DNA of 64,000 nucleotides from Streptomyces spiralis. GTDB lineage: Bacteria; Actinomycetota; Actinomycetes; Streptomycetales; Streptomycetaceae. The stretch lies in contig NZ_BNBC01000005.1 of NCBI RefSeq assembly GCF_014654675.1, forward strand, positions 62,001-126,000, written 5' to 3'. Shown piece by piece: positions 49,442 through 61,765 of the stretch (position 1 is its first letter; each line of letters begins with the position of its first letter). Position numbers and translations under genes: made by a program. Under the pieces are notes generated by a model. It saw only the letters and a program-made list of their open reading frames with translations. It was not told where the DNA came from and searched no databases.

Positions 49442-50548
49442 CTACAGCGCGAGCAGCTCCTTGGTCGTGATGGTGAGTAGCTCGGGTCCGCCGTCCGCCT
49501 CGGGGCGTACGACGAGCGTGTCATCGATCCGGACACCGCCCCGGCCCGGAAGGTGGACCCCCGGTTCGACGGTGACCGGCACGCAAGCGTCCAGTTTACC
49601 CATGGCCGCGGGGGCCAACTGCGGGTCCTCGTCGATTTCGAGTCCGACACCGTGCCCGGTGAGCGGCTGCAGGCCCTCCGCGTACCCGGCGGAGTCCAGG
49701 ACCTGACGTGCCGCCCGGTCCACGTCCCGGTAGGCGGCGCCGGGCGCCAGCGCCTCCCGGCCGGCCCGCTGAGCGGCGAAGACCAGGTCGTAGAGCTGGA
49801 TCTGCCAGTCCGCCGGGGAGGTGCCGATCACGAACGTACGGCCGATCTCGCAGCGGTAGCCCCGGTAGGCCGCGCCCAGGCACACCGAGAGGAAGTCGCC
49901 CTCCTCGACACGGCGGTCCGTGGGGCGGTGACCGCGGCGGCCCGAGTTCGGACCGGTGGCCACGGACGTGGGGAAGGCGGGGCCGTCGGCGCCGTGGTCG
50001 ACCAGCCGCCGCTCCAGCTCCAGCGCCAGATGCCGCTCCGTGCGGCCCACGAGGATGGACTCCAGCAGTTCACCGAGGGCCTGGTCGGCGATCTCGGCGC
50101 CGATTCTCAGACAGGAGATCTCCTCCTCGTCCTTGACGACTCTCAGCTGCTCCACCGCGCTGCCCAGGTCGGCGAGGCGGATCCGGGGGGCCACCGAGGC
50201 GAGGGCCCGGTGGCGGGCCACGGTGAGGTGGTGCTCCTCGACGGCGAGCGAGTCGGCGCCCTGGGACTCGGCGAGGTCGGCGGCGGCGACGGCCGGGTCG
50301 CCGCCGGGCTGGGGCAGGACCTGCACCCCCAGCGCCTCGTCGGGACGCCCTTCGTGGGGCCGGTCGTCAGGTGGGTCCTGGCACACCAGGAGGTCCTCGC
50401 GCTTTCCGAGGAGCAGGACGGCACCGTGCGGGGCCGCGCCCGCGAGGTACCGCACGTTGGCGGGTCGAGTCACCAGCGCCGCCGCGCTGCCGCCCGCGTT
50501 GCAGCGCTCCCGTAGCCGGGTTCGGCGGGCCGCGTACACCTCTGACAT
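49442..50548 (-). CDS. Aminopeptidase P-family (M24) protein with altered metal ligands
   Basis: 368 residues. The N-terminal creatinase-like domain (VTRPANVRYLAGAAPHGAVL) and C-terminal pita-bread fold (SVATGPNSGRRGHRPTDRRV, TGHGVGLEIDEDPQLAP, VTVEPGVHLPGRGGVRIDD) are clear. Active M24 enzymes use five ligands D, D, H, E, E. Here the region of the first two reads FLSVCLGAAYRGYRCEIGRT, where DFG would be CLG and SDITRT is CEIGRT; the last reads RIDD instead of RIED. H and one E are kept. So the usual metal site is changed at three positions and Xaa-Pro peptidase activity is doubtful. The efp neighbourhood may be functional. Confidence 0.88.
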   Translation of the reverse strand: MSEVYAARRTRLRERCNAGGSAAALVTRPANVRYLAGAAPHGAVLLLGKREDLLVCQDPPDDRPHEGRPDEALGVQVLPQPGGDPAVAAADLAESQGADSLAVEEHHLTVARHRALASVAPRIRLADLGSAVEQLRVVKDEEEISCLRIGAEIADQALGELLESILVGRTERHLALELERRLVDHGADGPAFPTSVATGPNSGRRGHRPTDRRVEEGDFLSVCLGAAYRGYRCEIGRTFVIGTSPADWQIQLYDLVFAAQRAGREALAPGAAYRDVDRAARQVLDSAGYAEGLQPLTGHGVGLEIDEDPQLAPAAMGKLDACVPVTVEPGVHLPGRGGVRIDDTLVVRPEADGGPELLTITTKELLAL

Positions 50549-50646
50549 GAACCGAGCGTAAGAGTCGTGGCCGGATATTGCCGTTCGGGAGGGGCCGAGT
50601 GGGTTTGCCTCCGGCAGTGGGTGCGGATTCTTTGCCGGTGGGCCTA

Positions 50647-50707
50647 GGGGGCGTCTCGTCGATCATGCCGGACTCGCGGTGACCGGCATGATCGACGAGA
50701 CGCCCCC
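50647..50707. terminator. 25-bp perfect inverted repeat
   Basis: Arms 50647-50671 (GGGGGCGTCTCGTCGATCAT + GCCGG) and 50683-50707 match over all 25 bases; loop ACTCGCGGTGA. It lies about 210 nt after the stop of the leftward ATPase and 100 nt before the M24 start. It is GC-rich and probably a terminator, though its length, perfection and distance from the stop are unusual. Confidence 0.7.
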
Positions 50708-50764
50708 CGTCGTGAAGGGTTCCCGGCGGTGCGGCTGGCGGTGGGGGCGCCTGCCCTCGCTTCC

Positions 50765-50810
50765 GGGGTGCCTCCCCCACGCTCGAATGCGCTCGCGCGG
50801 GGGCGCCCCC
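50765..50810. repeat. G/C-run hairpin of the dispersed Streptomyces type
   Basis: GGGGTGCCTCCCCC ... GCTCGAATGCGCTCGC ... GGGGGCGCCCCC. It resembles the small G/C-run hairpins scattered between Streptomyces genes. It could fold by GGGG/CCCC runs, with an internal GCTCG/CGCGCG part. Confidence 0.45.
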
Positions 50811-50916
50811 ACCGCCCACCCGTGCCGCCCGGGGGTACCGCCCAGGCGTCAAGCACTGGGGGACGCACGACTCCCCGCGGCTCTGTCACTGAGCTGCCGC
50901 AGCCACCGCAGCTCTC

Positions 50917-51792
50917 TTACCAGGTCGGGGGGCTGGCTATGGCTCTGGCCAGGACCTCGTCCAGGAGGTGGGCGGTGGTGGGGACGTCGAGTTGGGAGTT
51001 GTCGATGATGGGGAGGCCGGAGCCGTACCAGCCGGCCATGCGGCCGTGGATGCGGGCGACCTCCTCGTCGGTGAGGCGGCGGTTGCCGGTGCGCTCGGCG
51101 TTGCGCTCGAGGACGACATCCAGGCCGGGGAGCAGGACGACCGGGAGCAGGCCGGGTCCCACGTGCCGTTTCCAGCCACCGAGGCCGACGACCGGGCGGT
51201 CGGGGAACACGGCGTCGTCGAGGATGCAGGAGATGCCGTTGGCGAGGAAGTTGCGCGCGGCGAAGCCGCAGGTCCGGCGGGCGAGGCGGTACTGCGCCTC
51301 GGAGTTGTCGTTCCACCCGGACTGCGGGTCGGCGAAGCCGGAGCGGACCCATTCGCGGACGTCGTCGAGGCTGATGTGCGCGGTGGGGACCCGGCGGTGC
51401 TCGGCCCAGTGCTTGGCGACGCTCGTCTTGCCGGCGCCGGCGGGTCCGATCAGCAGCACCGCGAGGGTGGTGGTGGTCGGGTCGGGCACGGCGTGGGCGG
51501 GCGGTGCGGCCGGGAAGGCGACCGGGCCGCCGGGCGGCAGCCGGACGTGGCCGGTGGCGTCCGGTGGAGGCGGCGGGGCCTGCACCGATGGCGCGTGCGG
51601 AACAGGTGGCTGCGGTGCCGTCGGCGCTCCGGGACGCCCCGGCGCCGGGGGCGGCGGGGGAACGGGGGCCGAGCCCTGGTGCGGGCCCGGGTGGTGCACA
51701 CCGGGGTGCTGTGCGGCCGGCGGCCAGCCCGCGGCCGGTCCGTGCCCCGGCTGGTGGGGCGGCGGCAGCGGCGAACCCACTGCGTGCTGCAT
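50917..51792 (-). CDS. P-loop ATPase with proline-rich N-terminus (zeta-toxin/kinase-like)
   Basis: 291 residues from ATG 51792 (MQHAVGSPLPPPHQPGHGPA); TTG 51816 has no ribosome-binding site. The first ~110 residues are a disordered proline/glycine-rich tail. The C-terminal domain has Walker A LLIGPAGAGKTSVAKHWAEH and DDVREWVRSG with a conserved aspartate, as in zeta-toxin or small kinases; ARNFLANGISCILDDAVFPD and RTGNRRLTDEEVARIHGRMA follow. It may phosphorylate a small molecule. It is 165 nt after aroB. A similar gene sits between aroB and pepP/efp in other Streptomyces as I recall. Confidence 0.82.
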   Translation of the reverse strand: MQHAVGSPLPPPHQPGHGPAAGWPPAAQHPGVHHPGPHQGSAPVPPPPPAPGRPGAPTAPQPPVPHAPSVQAPPPPPDATGHVRLPPGGPVAFPAAPPAHAVPDPTTTTLAVLLIGPAGAGKTSVAKHWAEHRRVPTAHISLDDVREWVRSGFADPQSGWNDNSEAQYRLARRTCGFAARNFLANGISCILDDAVFPDRPVVGLGGWKRHVGPGLLPVVLLPGLDVVLERNAERTGNRRLTDEEVARIHGRMAGWYGSGLPIIDNSQLDVPTTAHLLDEVLARAIASPPTW

Positions 51793-51957
51793 CCGGTGCC
51801 ACTCCGTCTCGTACAAGGCAATGGGCGCTGGCAGCGGGCCCGTTCCCGCTTCCCTACCGAACGGTACCGTCCCCGGCCGCCGTTTGGTGAACGGCCGGGG
51901 ACGGCCCGAAGTGCCCGTCGGCGCACGGCGTATCGGACGGACCGCCCTTCGGGGGAC

Positions 51958-54745
<2,788 letters not shown>

Positions 54746-54950
54746 CGGTGCTCCTCATGCTCGCGCCTGGAACTGCGACGGCGCGACCGGGTGCGCGGCC
54801 CGGGCCCGCCACCTACGATCCTCCCACGTCCGGGCTCCAGGACCGGCCGCCGGTCCAGCAGGCGGACGGGCGGCGGACAGTCGGCGGACGGCCCCGACGG
54901 CGGAACCGGTGTCCGGTCCGCGCCGTCGGCCGGTCGTCGGAAGCGGAAGG

Positions 54951-55790
54951 TCAGCGCTCCGCGAGCGCCTTCTCGCCCGCCCGGCGCATGGCGTCCAGCG
55001 GGGCCGGGGCGCGGCCCGTCATCTGTTCCACCTGGAGGACCGCCTGGTGGACCAGCAGGTCGAGACCGCTGACGACGGCGCCGCCGGCCATGGACCAGCG
55101 GGCCGCGAGGGCGGTGGGCCAGGGGTCGTACAGGACGTCGAAGAGGGTGGCGGGCCGCTCGGGTACGCCCGTGGCGAGCGGGTCGGTCGTACCGGCCGGG
55201 GTGGTGGCGATCACCAGGGGGGCGCGCAGGGCGTGCTCGGCATCCGACCAGTGCGCCGTACGGACCTCCACCCCCAGTCGCTCGCCCCACTGGCGCATCT
55301 CGCTCGCCCGGGCCTCGCTGCGCACATAGGCGACGACCTCGCCGGTACAGACGCGTGCGAGCGCGGCCAGCGCGGAGGAGGCGGTGGCGCCGGCGCCGAG
55401 GATCGCCGCCGACTCGACCTGTTCGATGCCGTGCTCGCGCAGGGCGGCGACCATGCCGGGGATGTCGGTGTTGTCCCCGGTGCGCCGGCCGTCCTCGGTG
55501 AGGACGACCGTGTTGACCGCCTCGACGGAGGCCGCCGTGTCGCTGATCCCGTCGAGCAGCGGGATGACGGCCCGCTTCAACGGCATGGTCAGCGACAGCC
55601 CCGCCCACTCGGGCCCGAGCCCGTCGAAGAAGGCGGGCAGCCCCTCCTCGTCGACCTCGAACCGGTCGTACGACCAGTCGACGAGCCCCAGCTCCTCGTA
55701 GGCCGCGCGGTGCAGCACCGGGGAGAGGGAGTGGGCGATGGGCGAACCGAGCACGGCGGCCCGGCGGGCGTCAGTTGCCCGAGCTGGCAT
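54951..55790 (-). CDS. aroE: Shikimate dehydrogenase
   Basis: 279 residues. It reduces 3-dehydroshikimate with NADPH. N-terminal AAVLGSPIAHSLSPVLHRAA (substrate SxS); LTMPLKRAVIPLLDGISDTA with the catalytic lysine; AVNTVVLTEDGRRTGDNTDI and ILGAGATASSALAALARV (Rossmann). It overlaps the mltG 3' end by 20 nt. The set aroE-aroC-aroK-aroB lacks aroA, aroD and aroF/G/H. Confidence 0.96.
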   Translation of the reverse strand: MPARATDARRAAVLGSPIAHSLSPVLHRAAYEELGLVDWSYDRFEVDEEGLPAFFDGLGPEWAGLSLTMPLKRAVIPLLDGISDTAASVEAVNTVVLTEDGRRTGDNTDIPGMVAALREHGIEQVESAAILGAGATASSALAALARVCTGEVVAYVRSEARASEMRQWGERLGVEVRTAHWSDAEHALRAPLVIATTPAGTTDPLATGVPERPATLFDVLYDPWPTALAARWSMAGGAVVSGLDLLVHQAVLQVEQMTGRAPAPLDAMRRAGEKALAER

Positions 55791-57501
55791 CGAACTTGTC
55801 CTTGAGCTTCAGGAATTCGGCGTACGTCTTGGCGAACTCGGTCTTGTTCATGCCGTCGGTCGCCACGAAGTAGATCCAGCCCTCGTCGGTCGGGTTCAGC
55901 GCCGCCTTCAGTGCGTCGTCGCCGGGGTTTCCGATCGGTCCGGGCGGCAGGCCCTTGTGGGTGTAGGTGTTGTACGGGCTCTGGTTGCTGTTGATCTCTT
56001 TTTCGCTGATGTGGATGTTGCTCTCGCCCTTCAGGTAGTTGAAGGTCGAGTCGAACTGCAGCAGCTGGTTGGTCTGCGTGTTCGTCGGCTTGAGGCGGTT
56101 GTAGACGACCTCGGCCATCATGCGGAAGTCGTCGTGCGTCTTGCCCTCGGCCTGGACGAGGCTCGCGACCGTGACCAGCTCCAGCGGGTCGGAGAGGCCG
56201 AGGTCCTTGGCCTTCGCGGTCAGGTCGTAGCGGTTGTAGGCCTGGTCGGCCTGCTTGACCATGTTCCGCAGGACCGTTTCGGGCTTCATGCCCTTGGCCG
56301 CGGGATAGGTGCCCGGGTAGAGGAAGCCCTCCAGCGGATCCATGATCTGGCTGTTGCTGTTAGCCCAGTCGGGCAGGCCGAGGGACTTGTACTGCTTCGT
56401 GGCGATCTTCTTGGTGGTGCCGTCCGCCAGGTCGAGCTGTTTGTCGATCGCCTCGTACACCTGGGCGTTGCGCTCGCCCGGCTTGACCAGCACATTGCTC
56501 TGGCTGCTGGGATCGAGCATCAGCGCCACGGCGCTCGCCGCCGACATCTGCTTCTTGAGCTGGTAGGCGCCCGCCTGGATCTGCTTGCCCTTGGGGTTGT
56601 CCGACTGGGCCGCCACGAAGGCGTCGACGCTCTTGACCACGCCCGCCTGCTTCAGCGCACGGCCGATGTCGTAGCCCCCGGCGCCCTGGGGGATCTCGAC
56701 GGTCACGGTCTCGTCGGTGCCGTTGCCCGCGTAGTCCGGCGCCGGGCCGAAACGATTTTGGTAGAACTGGTACCCGTAATACCCGGCGCCGGCCACGCCG
56801 CCGAGCACCAGCGCCACGACCAGGCAGGCGCATCCGTTGCGGCGCTTCTTGCCGCCCGTGCCCTTCCCCTTGCCGCCCCGCCCCTTGCGGTCGCCGCGGC
56901 CCCGGCCCTCGTTCGGGTCGTCGCCGTCGGGGTCGTCCTCGTCGTCGCCGCCCGTGAAGAAGGCGTGGTCCTCCTGGCCGGGGTCGGGTTCCGGATCCCA
57001 GTCGGGTCGCTGTTCGGGTTCGGGGGCCCTGCGGTTCGGCGGCTCCGGCGGCGGATAGGCATCGGGAGTGCCGTAGAGGTCGGGCTGCTCGGCGCCGTAG
57101 GCCATGGCCTGCTGGGCGTACGGGTCCCCCGGGTCGGCGGCGTACGGCATCTGCGGATGCGCACCGGTGCCGTCCCAGCCGCCCTGGTGCTGCTGCTGGT
57201 ACTGCTGCTGATCCTGGGCGTGGGGTGCATACTGCTGGTCGTACTGCTGGTGGCCCTGCTGACCGTAGTGCGGGGGCTGCTGGTTGCCCTGCCCGTCGTA
57301 CTGCTGATGCTGTCCGTCGTAGCCGGCCTGCTGCTCCTGGCCCCACTCTCCGTAGTGTGGCTGCTGCGGATGGTGCTGACGGCCGCCGTAGGGGGACTGC
57401 GGGCCGGCGTGGCCCTGCTGCCCTCCCCATCCGCCGTCCCCGTACAACGGGTCCTCCGGATGCCACGGTTCGGAGCCTGGGCCCCGGCCATACTCAGTCA
57501 T
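55771..57501 (-). CDS. mltG: MltG/YceG-like endolytic transglycosylase with long Gln-rich cytoplasmic tail
   Basis: 576 residues from ATG 57501. Residues 1-~215 are low-complexity: a Gln/Tyr/Gly/His-rich tract (QQPHYGQQGHQQYDQQY), then an acidic and a Lys/Arg/Gly-rich stretch (KGRGGKGKGTGGKKRR). A membrane helix (CLVVALVLGGVAGAGYYGY) is followed by the extracellular YceG domain with VEIPQGAGGYDIGRAL, LEGFLYPGTY and the catalytic Glu in VASLVQAEGKTHDDFRMMAE; NPGDDALKAALNP follows. It cleaves nascent peptidoglycan strands. The huge disordered N-tail is an actinobacterial feature and may recruit partners. Confidence 0.95.
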   Translation of the reverse strand: MTEYGRGPGSEPWHPEDPLYGDGGWGGQQGHAGPQSPYGGRQHHPQQPHYGEWGQEQQAGYDGQHQQYDGQGNQQPPHYGQQGHQQYDQQYAPHAQDQQQYQQQHQGGWDGTGAHPQMPYAADPGDPYAQQAMAYGAEQPDLYGTPDAYPPPEPPNRRAPEPEQRPDWDPEPDPGQEDHAFFTGGDDEDDPDGDDPNEGRGRGDRKGRGGKGKGTGGKKRRNGCACLVVALVLGGVAGAGYYGYQFYQNRFGPAPDYAGNGTDETVTVEIPQGAGGYDIGRALKQAGVVKSVDAFVAAQSDNPKGKQIQAGAYQLKKQMSAASAVALMLDPSSQSNVLVKPGERNAQVYEAIDKQLDLADGTTKKIATKQYKSLGLPDWANSNSQIMDPLEGFLYPGTYPAAKGMKPETVLRNMVKQADQAYNRYDLTAKAKDLGLSDPLELVTVASLVQAEGKTHDDFRMMAEVVYNRLKPTNTQTNQLLQFDSTFNYLKGESNIHISEKEINSNQSPYNTYTHKGLPPGPIGNPGDDALKAALNPTDEGWIYFVATDGMNKTEFAKTYAEFLKLKDKFDASSGN

Positions 57502-57619
57502 CGATCCCCTAGAGCCGCGAGGCGGCCACGCGGCCTTTCGTCCGGCTGCCGTTCCGCCTCTTGCTGTGCACCGGCTGTTCGAACACCGGCGCATCGCGCG
57601 GAACGTTACCGTATCGCGA

Positions 57620-58084
57620 TCAGATGACCACTTCGACGCCCTCGCCGGGTGCATTGCCTGACACTCGTTCGGATTCCAGGGCCTGCTGCAGAATGATCAC
57701 GGCGGCGGCCTGGTCGATCACGGAGCGTCCCTTCTTGGACTTCACCCCGGAGGCCCGCAGTCCCTGACCGGCCGTCACCGTGGTCATCCGCTCGTCCACC
57801 AGGCGCACCGGCACCGGGGCGATCCCCTTGGCCAGCTCGCCCGCGAAGGCACGGACCTTGACCGCGGCCGGGCCCTCGCCCCCCTTGAGGGAGCGAGGGA
57901 GGCCGACGACCACCTCGATCGGCTCGTACTCCTCGACGAGCTGCCGCAGGCGGCGGTGGGCCGCCGGGACGTCCCGACCGGGGACCGTCTCCACCGGGGT
58001 GGCGAGGATCCCGTCCGGGTCGCAGGACGCGACCCCGATCCGTGCGTCCCCGACGTCGATCGCGAGCCGACGGCCTCTGCGCAT
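57620..58084 (-). CDS. ruvX: YqgF/RuvX family nuclease
   Basis: 154 residues. RNase H-like fold: RRGRRLAIDVGDARIGVASC with catalytic Asp; VVVGLPRSLKGGEGPAAVKV; VRLVDERMTTVTAGQ; SKKGRSVIDQAAAVIILQQA with the final Asp. Proposed Holliday junction resolvase or rRNA-processing factor (the E. coli protein acts on pre-16S rRNA). Lies 14 nt after alaS and 118 nt before mltG, which is the common alaS-ruvX-mltG-aroE order. Confidence 0.95.
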   Translation of the reverse strand: MRRGRRLAIDVGDARIGVASCDPDGILATPVETVPGRDVPAAHRRLRQLVEEYEPIEVVVGLPRSLKGGEGPAAVKVRAFAGELAKGIAPVPVRLVDERMTTVTAGQGLRASGVKSKKGRSVIDQAAAVIILQQALESERVSGNAPGEGVEVVI

Positions 58085-58098
58085 TTCCGACCGTTTCC

Positions 58099-60771
58099 TT
58101 ACTTGGCGGTTTCGGCGACGAGGCGCTCGACGGCGTCCACGGCCTCGCCGACGGCGGCCGGGTTCTGGCCGCCGCCCTGGGCGACGTCCGGCTTGCCGCC
58201 ACCGCCGCCACCGAGGGTCTTGGCGGCGGTGCGCACCAGGTCACCGGCCTTCAGGCCGCGCTCGCGGGCGGCCTCGTTGGTGGCGATGACCGTCAGCGGC
58301 TTGCCGTTGTTGACCGTGAAGAGGGCGACGACCGCGGCCCGGCCGCCCTGGATGCGGCCGCGCACGTCGAGGACCAGCTTGCGCAGGTCGTCAGGGGTCG
58401 TGCCGTCGGGCACCTGGCCGGTGACCAGGGCCACGCCCCGCACGTCCTTGGCGGACTCGGCGAGACCGGCGGCGGCCTGGAGGACCTTCTCGGCGCGGAA
58501 CTTCTCGATCTCCTTCTCGGCGTCCTTCAGCTTGCCGAGCATCGAGGAGACCTTCTCCGGCAGCTCCTCCGGGCGGCCCTTGATCAGCTCCTGGAGCTGG
58601 GCGACGACCGTGTGCTCACGGGCGAGGAAGTTGTAGGCGTCCACGCCGACCAGGGCCTCGATACGGCGCACACCGGAGCCGATGGAGGACTCGCCGAGCA
58701 GCTTCACCAGCCCCAGCTGGGCGGTGTTGTGCACGTGCGTGCCGCCGCACAGCTCCTTGGAGAAGTCGCCGATGGTCACCACACGGACCCGCTCGCCGTA
58801 CTTCTCGCCGAACTCGGCGATGGCGCCCTGCTTCTTGGCCTCGTCGATGCCCATGACCTCGGCGCTGACGTCGAGGTCGCGGGCGAGCACCTCGTTGATC
58901 TTCTGCTCGACGTCGGTCATCACGGCCGTCGGGACGGCGGACGGCGAGCCGAAGTCGAAGCGGAAGCGGCCGGGCTGGTTCTCGGAGCCGGCCTGGGCGG
59001 CCGTCGGGCCGAGGGCGTCGCGCAGGGCCTGGTGGGTGAGGTGGGTGGCCGAGTGGGCGCGGGCGATGGCCTTGCGGCGGCGGGAGTCGATGGAGGCGTG
59101 GGCCTTGGCGCCGACGGTGACCTCGCCGACCTGGACGACGCCCTTGTGGACGTACACGCCCGGCACCGGCTTCTGGCAGTCGCGGACCTCGATCACGGCA
59201 CCGGAGTCGACCTTGATCCGGCCGGTGTCGCCGATCTGGCCGCCGCCCTCGGCGTAGAACGGGGTGCGGTCCAGGACGACCTCGACCTCGTCGCCCTCGG
59301 TGGCGGCCGGGGAGGAGACGCCGTCGACGAGGATGCCGACGATCGTGGACTCGCCCTCGGTGTCGGTGTAGCCGATGAAGTCGGTCTCGCCGGCGGTGTC
59401 GGCGATCTCCCGGTAGGCGCCCATGTCGGCATGACCGGTCTTCTTGGCCTGGGCGTCGGCCTTGGCGCGCTCCCGCTGCTCCTTCATCAGGCGGCGGAAG
59501 CCCTCCTCGTCCACGGCGAGGCCCTGCTCGGCGGCCATCTCCAGGGTGAGGTCGATCGGGAAGCCCCACGTGTCGTGGAGCAGGAAGGCCTTGTCGCCGG
59601 AGAGGACGGTGCCGCCGGCCTGCTTGGTCTCGGTGACGGCGGTGTCGAGGATGTTGGTGCCGGCCTTCAGCGTCTTCAGGAAGGCGTTCTCCTCGGCGAC
59701 GGCGACCTTCTCGATGCGCTCGCGGTCGGTGACCAGCTCGGGGTACTGCTGACCCATCATCTCGATCACGGTGTCGAGGAGGTCCTTGACGACCGGGCCG
59801 GTGGCGCCGAGCAGGCGCATGTTGCGGATGGCGCGGCGCATGATGCGGCGCAGGACGTAGCCGCGGCCCTCGTTGCCGGGGGTGACGCCGTCGCCGATGA
59901 GCATGGTGGCGGTGCGCATGTGGTCGGTCACGACACGCAGGGAGACGTCCGAGGTGTGGGCGTCGCCGTAGCGGACGCCGGTCAGCTCGGTGGCCTTGTC
60001 GATGACGGCCATGGAGGTGTCGATCTCGTACATGTTCTGCACGCCCTGCAGAATCATGGCGAGGCGCTCCAGGCCGAGGCCCGTGTCGATGTTCTTGCTC
60101 GGCAGCTCGCCGAGGATCTCGAAGTTGTCCTTGCCGGTGCCCTCGCCGCGCTCGTACTGCATGAAGACGAGGTTCCAGATCTCCACATACCGCTCGTCGT
60201 TGACGGCGGGGCCGCCCTCGACGCCGAACTCGGGGCCGCGGTCGTAGTTGATCTCGGAGCAGGGGCCGCACGGGCCGGGCACGCCCATGGACCAGTAGTT
60301 GTCCTTCATGCCCAGGCGCTGGATGCGCTCCCTGGGCACGCCGACGACCTCGTGCCAGATGCGCTCGGCCTCGTCGTCGTCCTTGTAGACGGTGATCCAC
60401 AGGCGCTCGGGGTCGAGGCCGTAACCGCCCTTGTCCTGGGAGCTGGTGAGCAGCTCCCAGGCGAGCTTGATGGCGCCTTCCTTGAAGTAGTCGCCGAAGG
60501 AGAAGTTGCCGCACATCTGGAAGAACGTGCCGTGGCGGGTGGTCTTGCCGACCTCTTCGATGTCGGGCGTGCGCACGCACTTCTGCACGCTGGTGGCGCG
60601 CGGGAAGGGCGGCTTGACCTCACCCAGGAAGTAGGGCTTGAAGGGCACCATGCCGGCCGGGACGAGGAGCAGAGTCGGGTCGTCCGCGATGAGCGACGCC
60701 GAAGGGACGACGGTGTGCCCGCGCTCCTCGAAGAAGCTCAGCCAGCGGCGGCGGATCTCAGCCGACTCCAT
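58099..60771 (-). CDS. alaS: Alanyl-tRNA synthetase
   Basis: 890 residues. N-terminal class II core: [60 protein letters not shown] and [17 protein letters not shown]. The editing domain has [12 protein letters not shown] with HxxxH and [13 protein letters not shown] with C...H zinc ligands. The C-Ala domain ends with the glycine-rich [21 protein letters not shown], typical of the family. Its ATG overlaps the DUF6167 stop by one base. Confidence 0.98.
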   Translation of the reverse strand: MESAEIRRRWLSFFEERGHTVVPSASLIADDPTLLLVPAGMVPFKPYFLGEVKPPFPRATSVQKCVRTPDIEEVGKTTRHGTFFQMCGNFSFGDYFKEGAIKLAWELLTSSQDKGGYGLDPERLWITVYKDDDEAERIWHEVVGVPRERIQRLGMKDNYWSMGVPGPCGPCSEINYDRGPEFGVEGGPAVNDERYVEIWNLVFMQYERGEGTGKDNFEILGELPSKNIDTGLGLERLAMILQGVQNMYEIDTSMAVIDKATELTGVRYGDAHTSDVSLRVVTDHMRTATMLIGDGVTPGNEGRGYVLRRIMRRAIRNMRLLGATGPVVKDLLDTVIEMMGQQYPELVTDRERIEKVAVAEENAFLKTLKAGTNILDTAVTETKQAGGTVLSGDKAFLLHDTWGFPIDLTLEMAAEQGLAVDEEGFRRLMKEQRERAKADAQAKKTGHADMGAYREIADTAGETDFIGYTDTEGESTIVGILVDGVSSPAATEGDEVEVVLDRTPFYAEGGGQIGDTGRIKVDSGAVIEVRDCQKPVPGVYVHKGVVQVGEVTVGAKAHASIDSRRRKAIARAHSATHLTHQALRDALGPTAAQAGSENQPGRFRFDFGSPSAVPTAVMTDVEQKINEVLARDLDVSAEVMGIDEAKKQGAIAEFGEKYGERVRVVTIGDFSKELCGGTHVHNTAQLGLVKLLGESSIGSGVRRIEALVGVDAYNFLAREHTVVAQLQELIKGRPEELPEKVSSMLGKLKDAEKEIEKFRAEKVLQAAAGLAESAKDVRGVALVTGQVPDGTTPDDLRKLVLDVRGRIQGGRAAVVALFTVNNGKPLTVIATNEAARERGLKAGDLVRTAAKTLGGGGGGKPDVAQGGGQNPAAVGEAVDAVERLVAETAK

Positions 60772-61130
60772 CAGTGGTCCTCATTCCGGTTGTACGAGTA
60801 CGTCGGGTACGTCGAGCCGTCGACGTACTTCGGGCTGTTGTGGTTCTCGATGGCGGCGTGCCGCCGGGGTACGGGGAGTTCGGGGCCGACGGGCGCGTCG
60901 ATGCCGAGCGCCTCGCCGAGTTCGGCCTCCCGCTGGGCCATGTTGTCGCGGACGTCGAGCGCGAAGCCCACGGCGCGGTCCTTGAGCCGGTGACCCGCCT
61001 CGAGCGCCTTGTTCGCCGCGGTCGCGGCGACGCTCTCGGGGGTCAGCTGCCTCAGCTTGCGGTTGACCTTGGTGGTCGCCCACACACCGGCGGCGACACC
61101 GGTGGTGAACCAGAACGTACGGCGGAACAT
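60771..61130 (-). CDS. DUF6167 family protein
   Basis: 119 residues. A short hydrophobic N-terminus ([20 protein letters not shown]) suggests membrane attachment; the middle is a charged helix ([20 protein letters not shown]); the C-terminus is polar with [11 protein letters not shown]. It is conserved in position between the DUF948 protein and alaS in Streptomyces. Function unknown. Its stop overlaps the alaS start (TGATG). Confidence 0.85.
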   Translation of the reverse strand: MFRRTFWFTTGVAAGVWATTKVNRKLRQLTPESVAATAANKALEAGHRLKDRAVGFALDVRDNMAQREAELGEALGIDAPVGPELPVPRRHAAIENHNSPKYVDGSTYPTYSYNRNEDH

Positions 61131-61139
61131 CGCTAGTCC

Positions 61140-61580
61140 TTACTTCTCCCGGTTGTTCCGCTTCCCCCGCCGCGCGGCCGGGACGGTGCGGCCCACGATC
61201 ACGGTACGCCGCGGCGTCCTGGCGGGCACGTCCTCCTTGCGGCCGCCCAGCGCCCGGCGCACGCCGTAGCCGAAGGCCGCGACCTTGACCAGCGGGCCGC
61301 CGAAGGTGGAGGCGACGGTGGTCGACAGCGCGGACGCGTTCGAGGTGACCTCCTGGACGTCGGAGGCGATCGCGTCGACGCGGTCGATCTGGGTCTGTGC
61401 GGAGCGCACCGCCCGGGAGGCGTCGGCCAGCAGCGGAACGGCCTGGTCGGTCACGTCCGCCACGAGCTTGGTGGTCGCCCTGAGCGTCTGGGTCAGCCTC
61501 GCCAGCGCGACCGCGAGGAAGGAGACCAGGATCGCCCAGAACACGGCCACCAGAATCCCGGCCACCTCTCCACCGGTCAC
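61140..61580 (-). CDS. DUF948-domain membrane protein
   Basis: 146 residues from GTG 61580 (VTGGEVAGILVAVFWAILVS), chosen for the family start; the frame extends 19 codons further. One N-terminal membrane helix is followed by a long coiled-coil-like helix (LTQTLRATTKLVADVTDQAV; RAVRSAQTQIDRVDAIASDV) as in DUF948 proteins, then a second hydrophobic segment and a basic end rich in arginine (RRTVIVGRTVPAARRGKRNN). It is the first gene of the leftward run to nusB and 10 nt before the DUF6167 gene. Confidence 0.85.
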   Translation of the reverse strand: MTGGEVAGILVAVFWAILVSFLAVALARLTQTLRATTKLVADVTDQAVPLLADASRAVRSAQTQIDRVDAIASDVQEVTSNASALSTTVASTFGGPLVKVAAFGYGVRRALGGRKEDVPARTPRRTVIVGRTVPAARRGKRNNREK

Positions 61581-61726
61581 TGTGCGCACCCGCTCCCTGA
61601 AACGCGTCTGAACAACGAGCCTGAACATCGAGAACATCGAGAAAGTCGTGCCCCGAGCCTATCGCGCCGGGGGTGGGGCTCCGTACCGGATTAGCGCTTG
61701 TGCGCGGCGGCCGTCGGGAGAAGTGT

Positions 61727-61756
61727 TTGTACGGGCCGAATACGCTTCAGTACGCT
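61727..61756 (+). promoter_or_regulatory. Candidate promoter for the ATPase/TPR gene; possibly leaderless
   Basis: TTGTAC (61727-61732), 18-nt spacer, TACGCT (61751-61756); a second TACGCT lies at 61741-61746. Initiation would fall at about 61763-61766, at or beside the ATG 61766, and no Shine-Dalgarno sequence is visible. Hence a leaderless mRNA is possible. Confidence 0.4.
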
Positions 61757-61765
61757 CCGTGTTCC

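Larger units (their letters stand above)
50549..50916. other. Intergenic region upstream of the M24 gene
   Basis: No coding support. It contains the 25-bp inverted repeat and a G-rich hairpin listed separately, and would also hold the promoter for the M24-efp-nusB transcript; no convincing -10/-35 pair was seen. Confidence 0.5.

Noticed and set aside
58042..60993. 983-residue rightward open frame
   Set aside because: Fully antisense to alaS, whose motifs are unmistakable.
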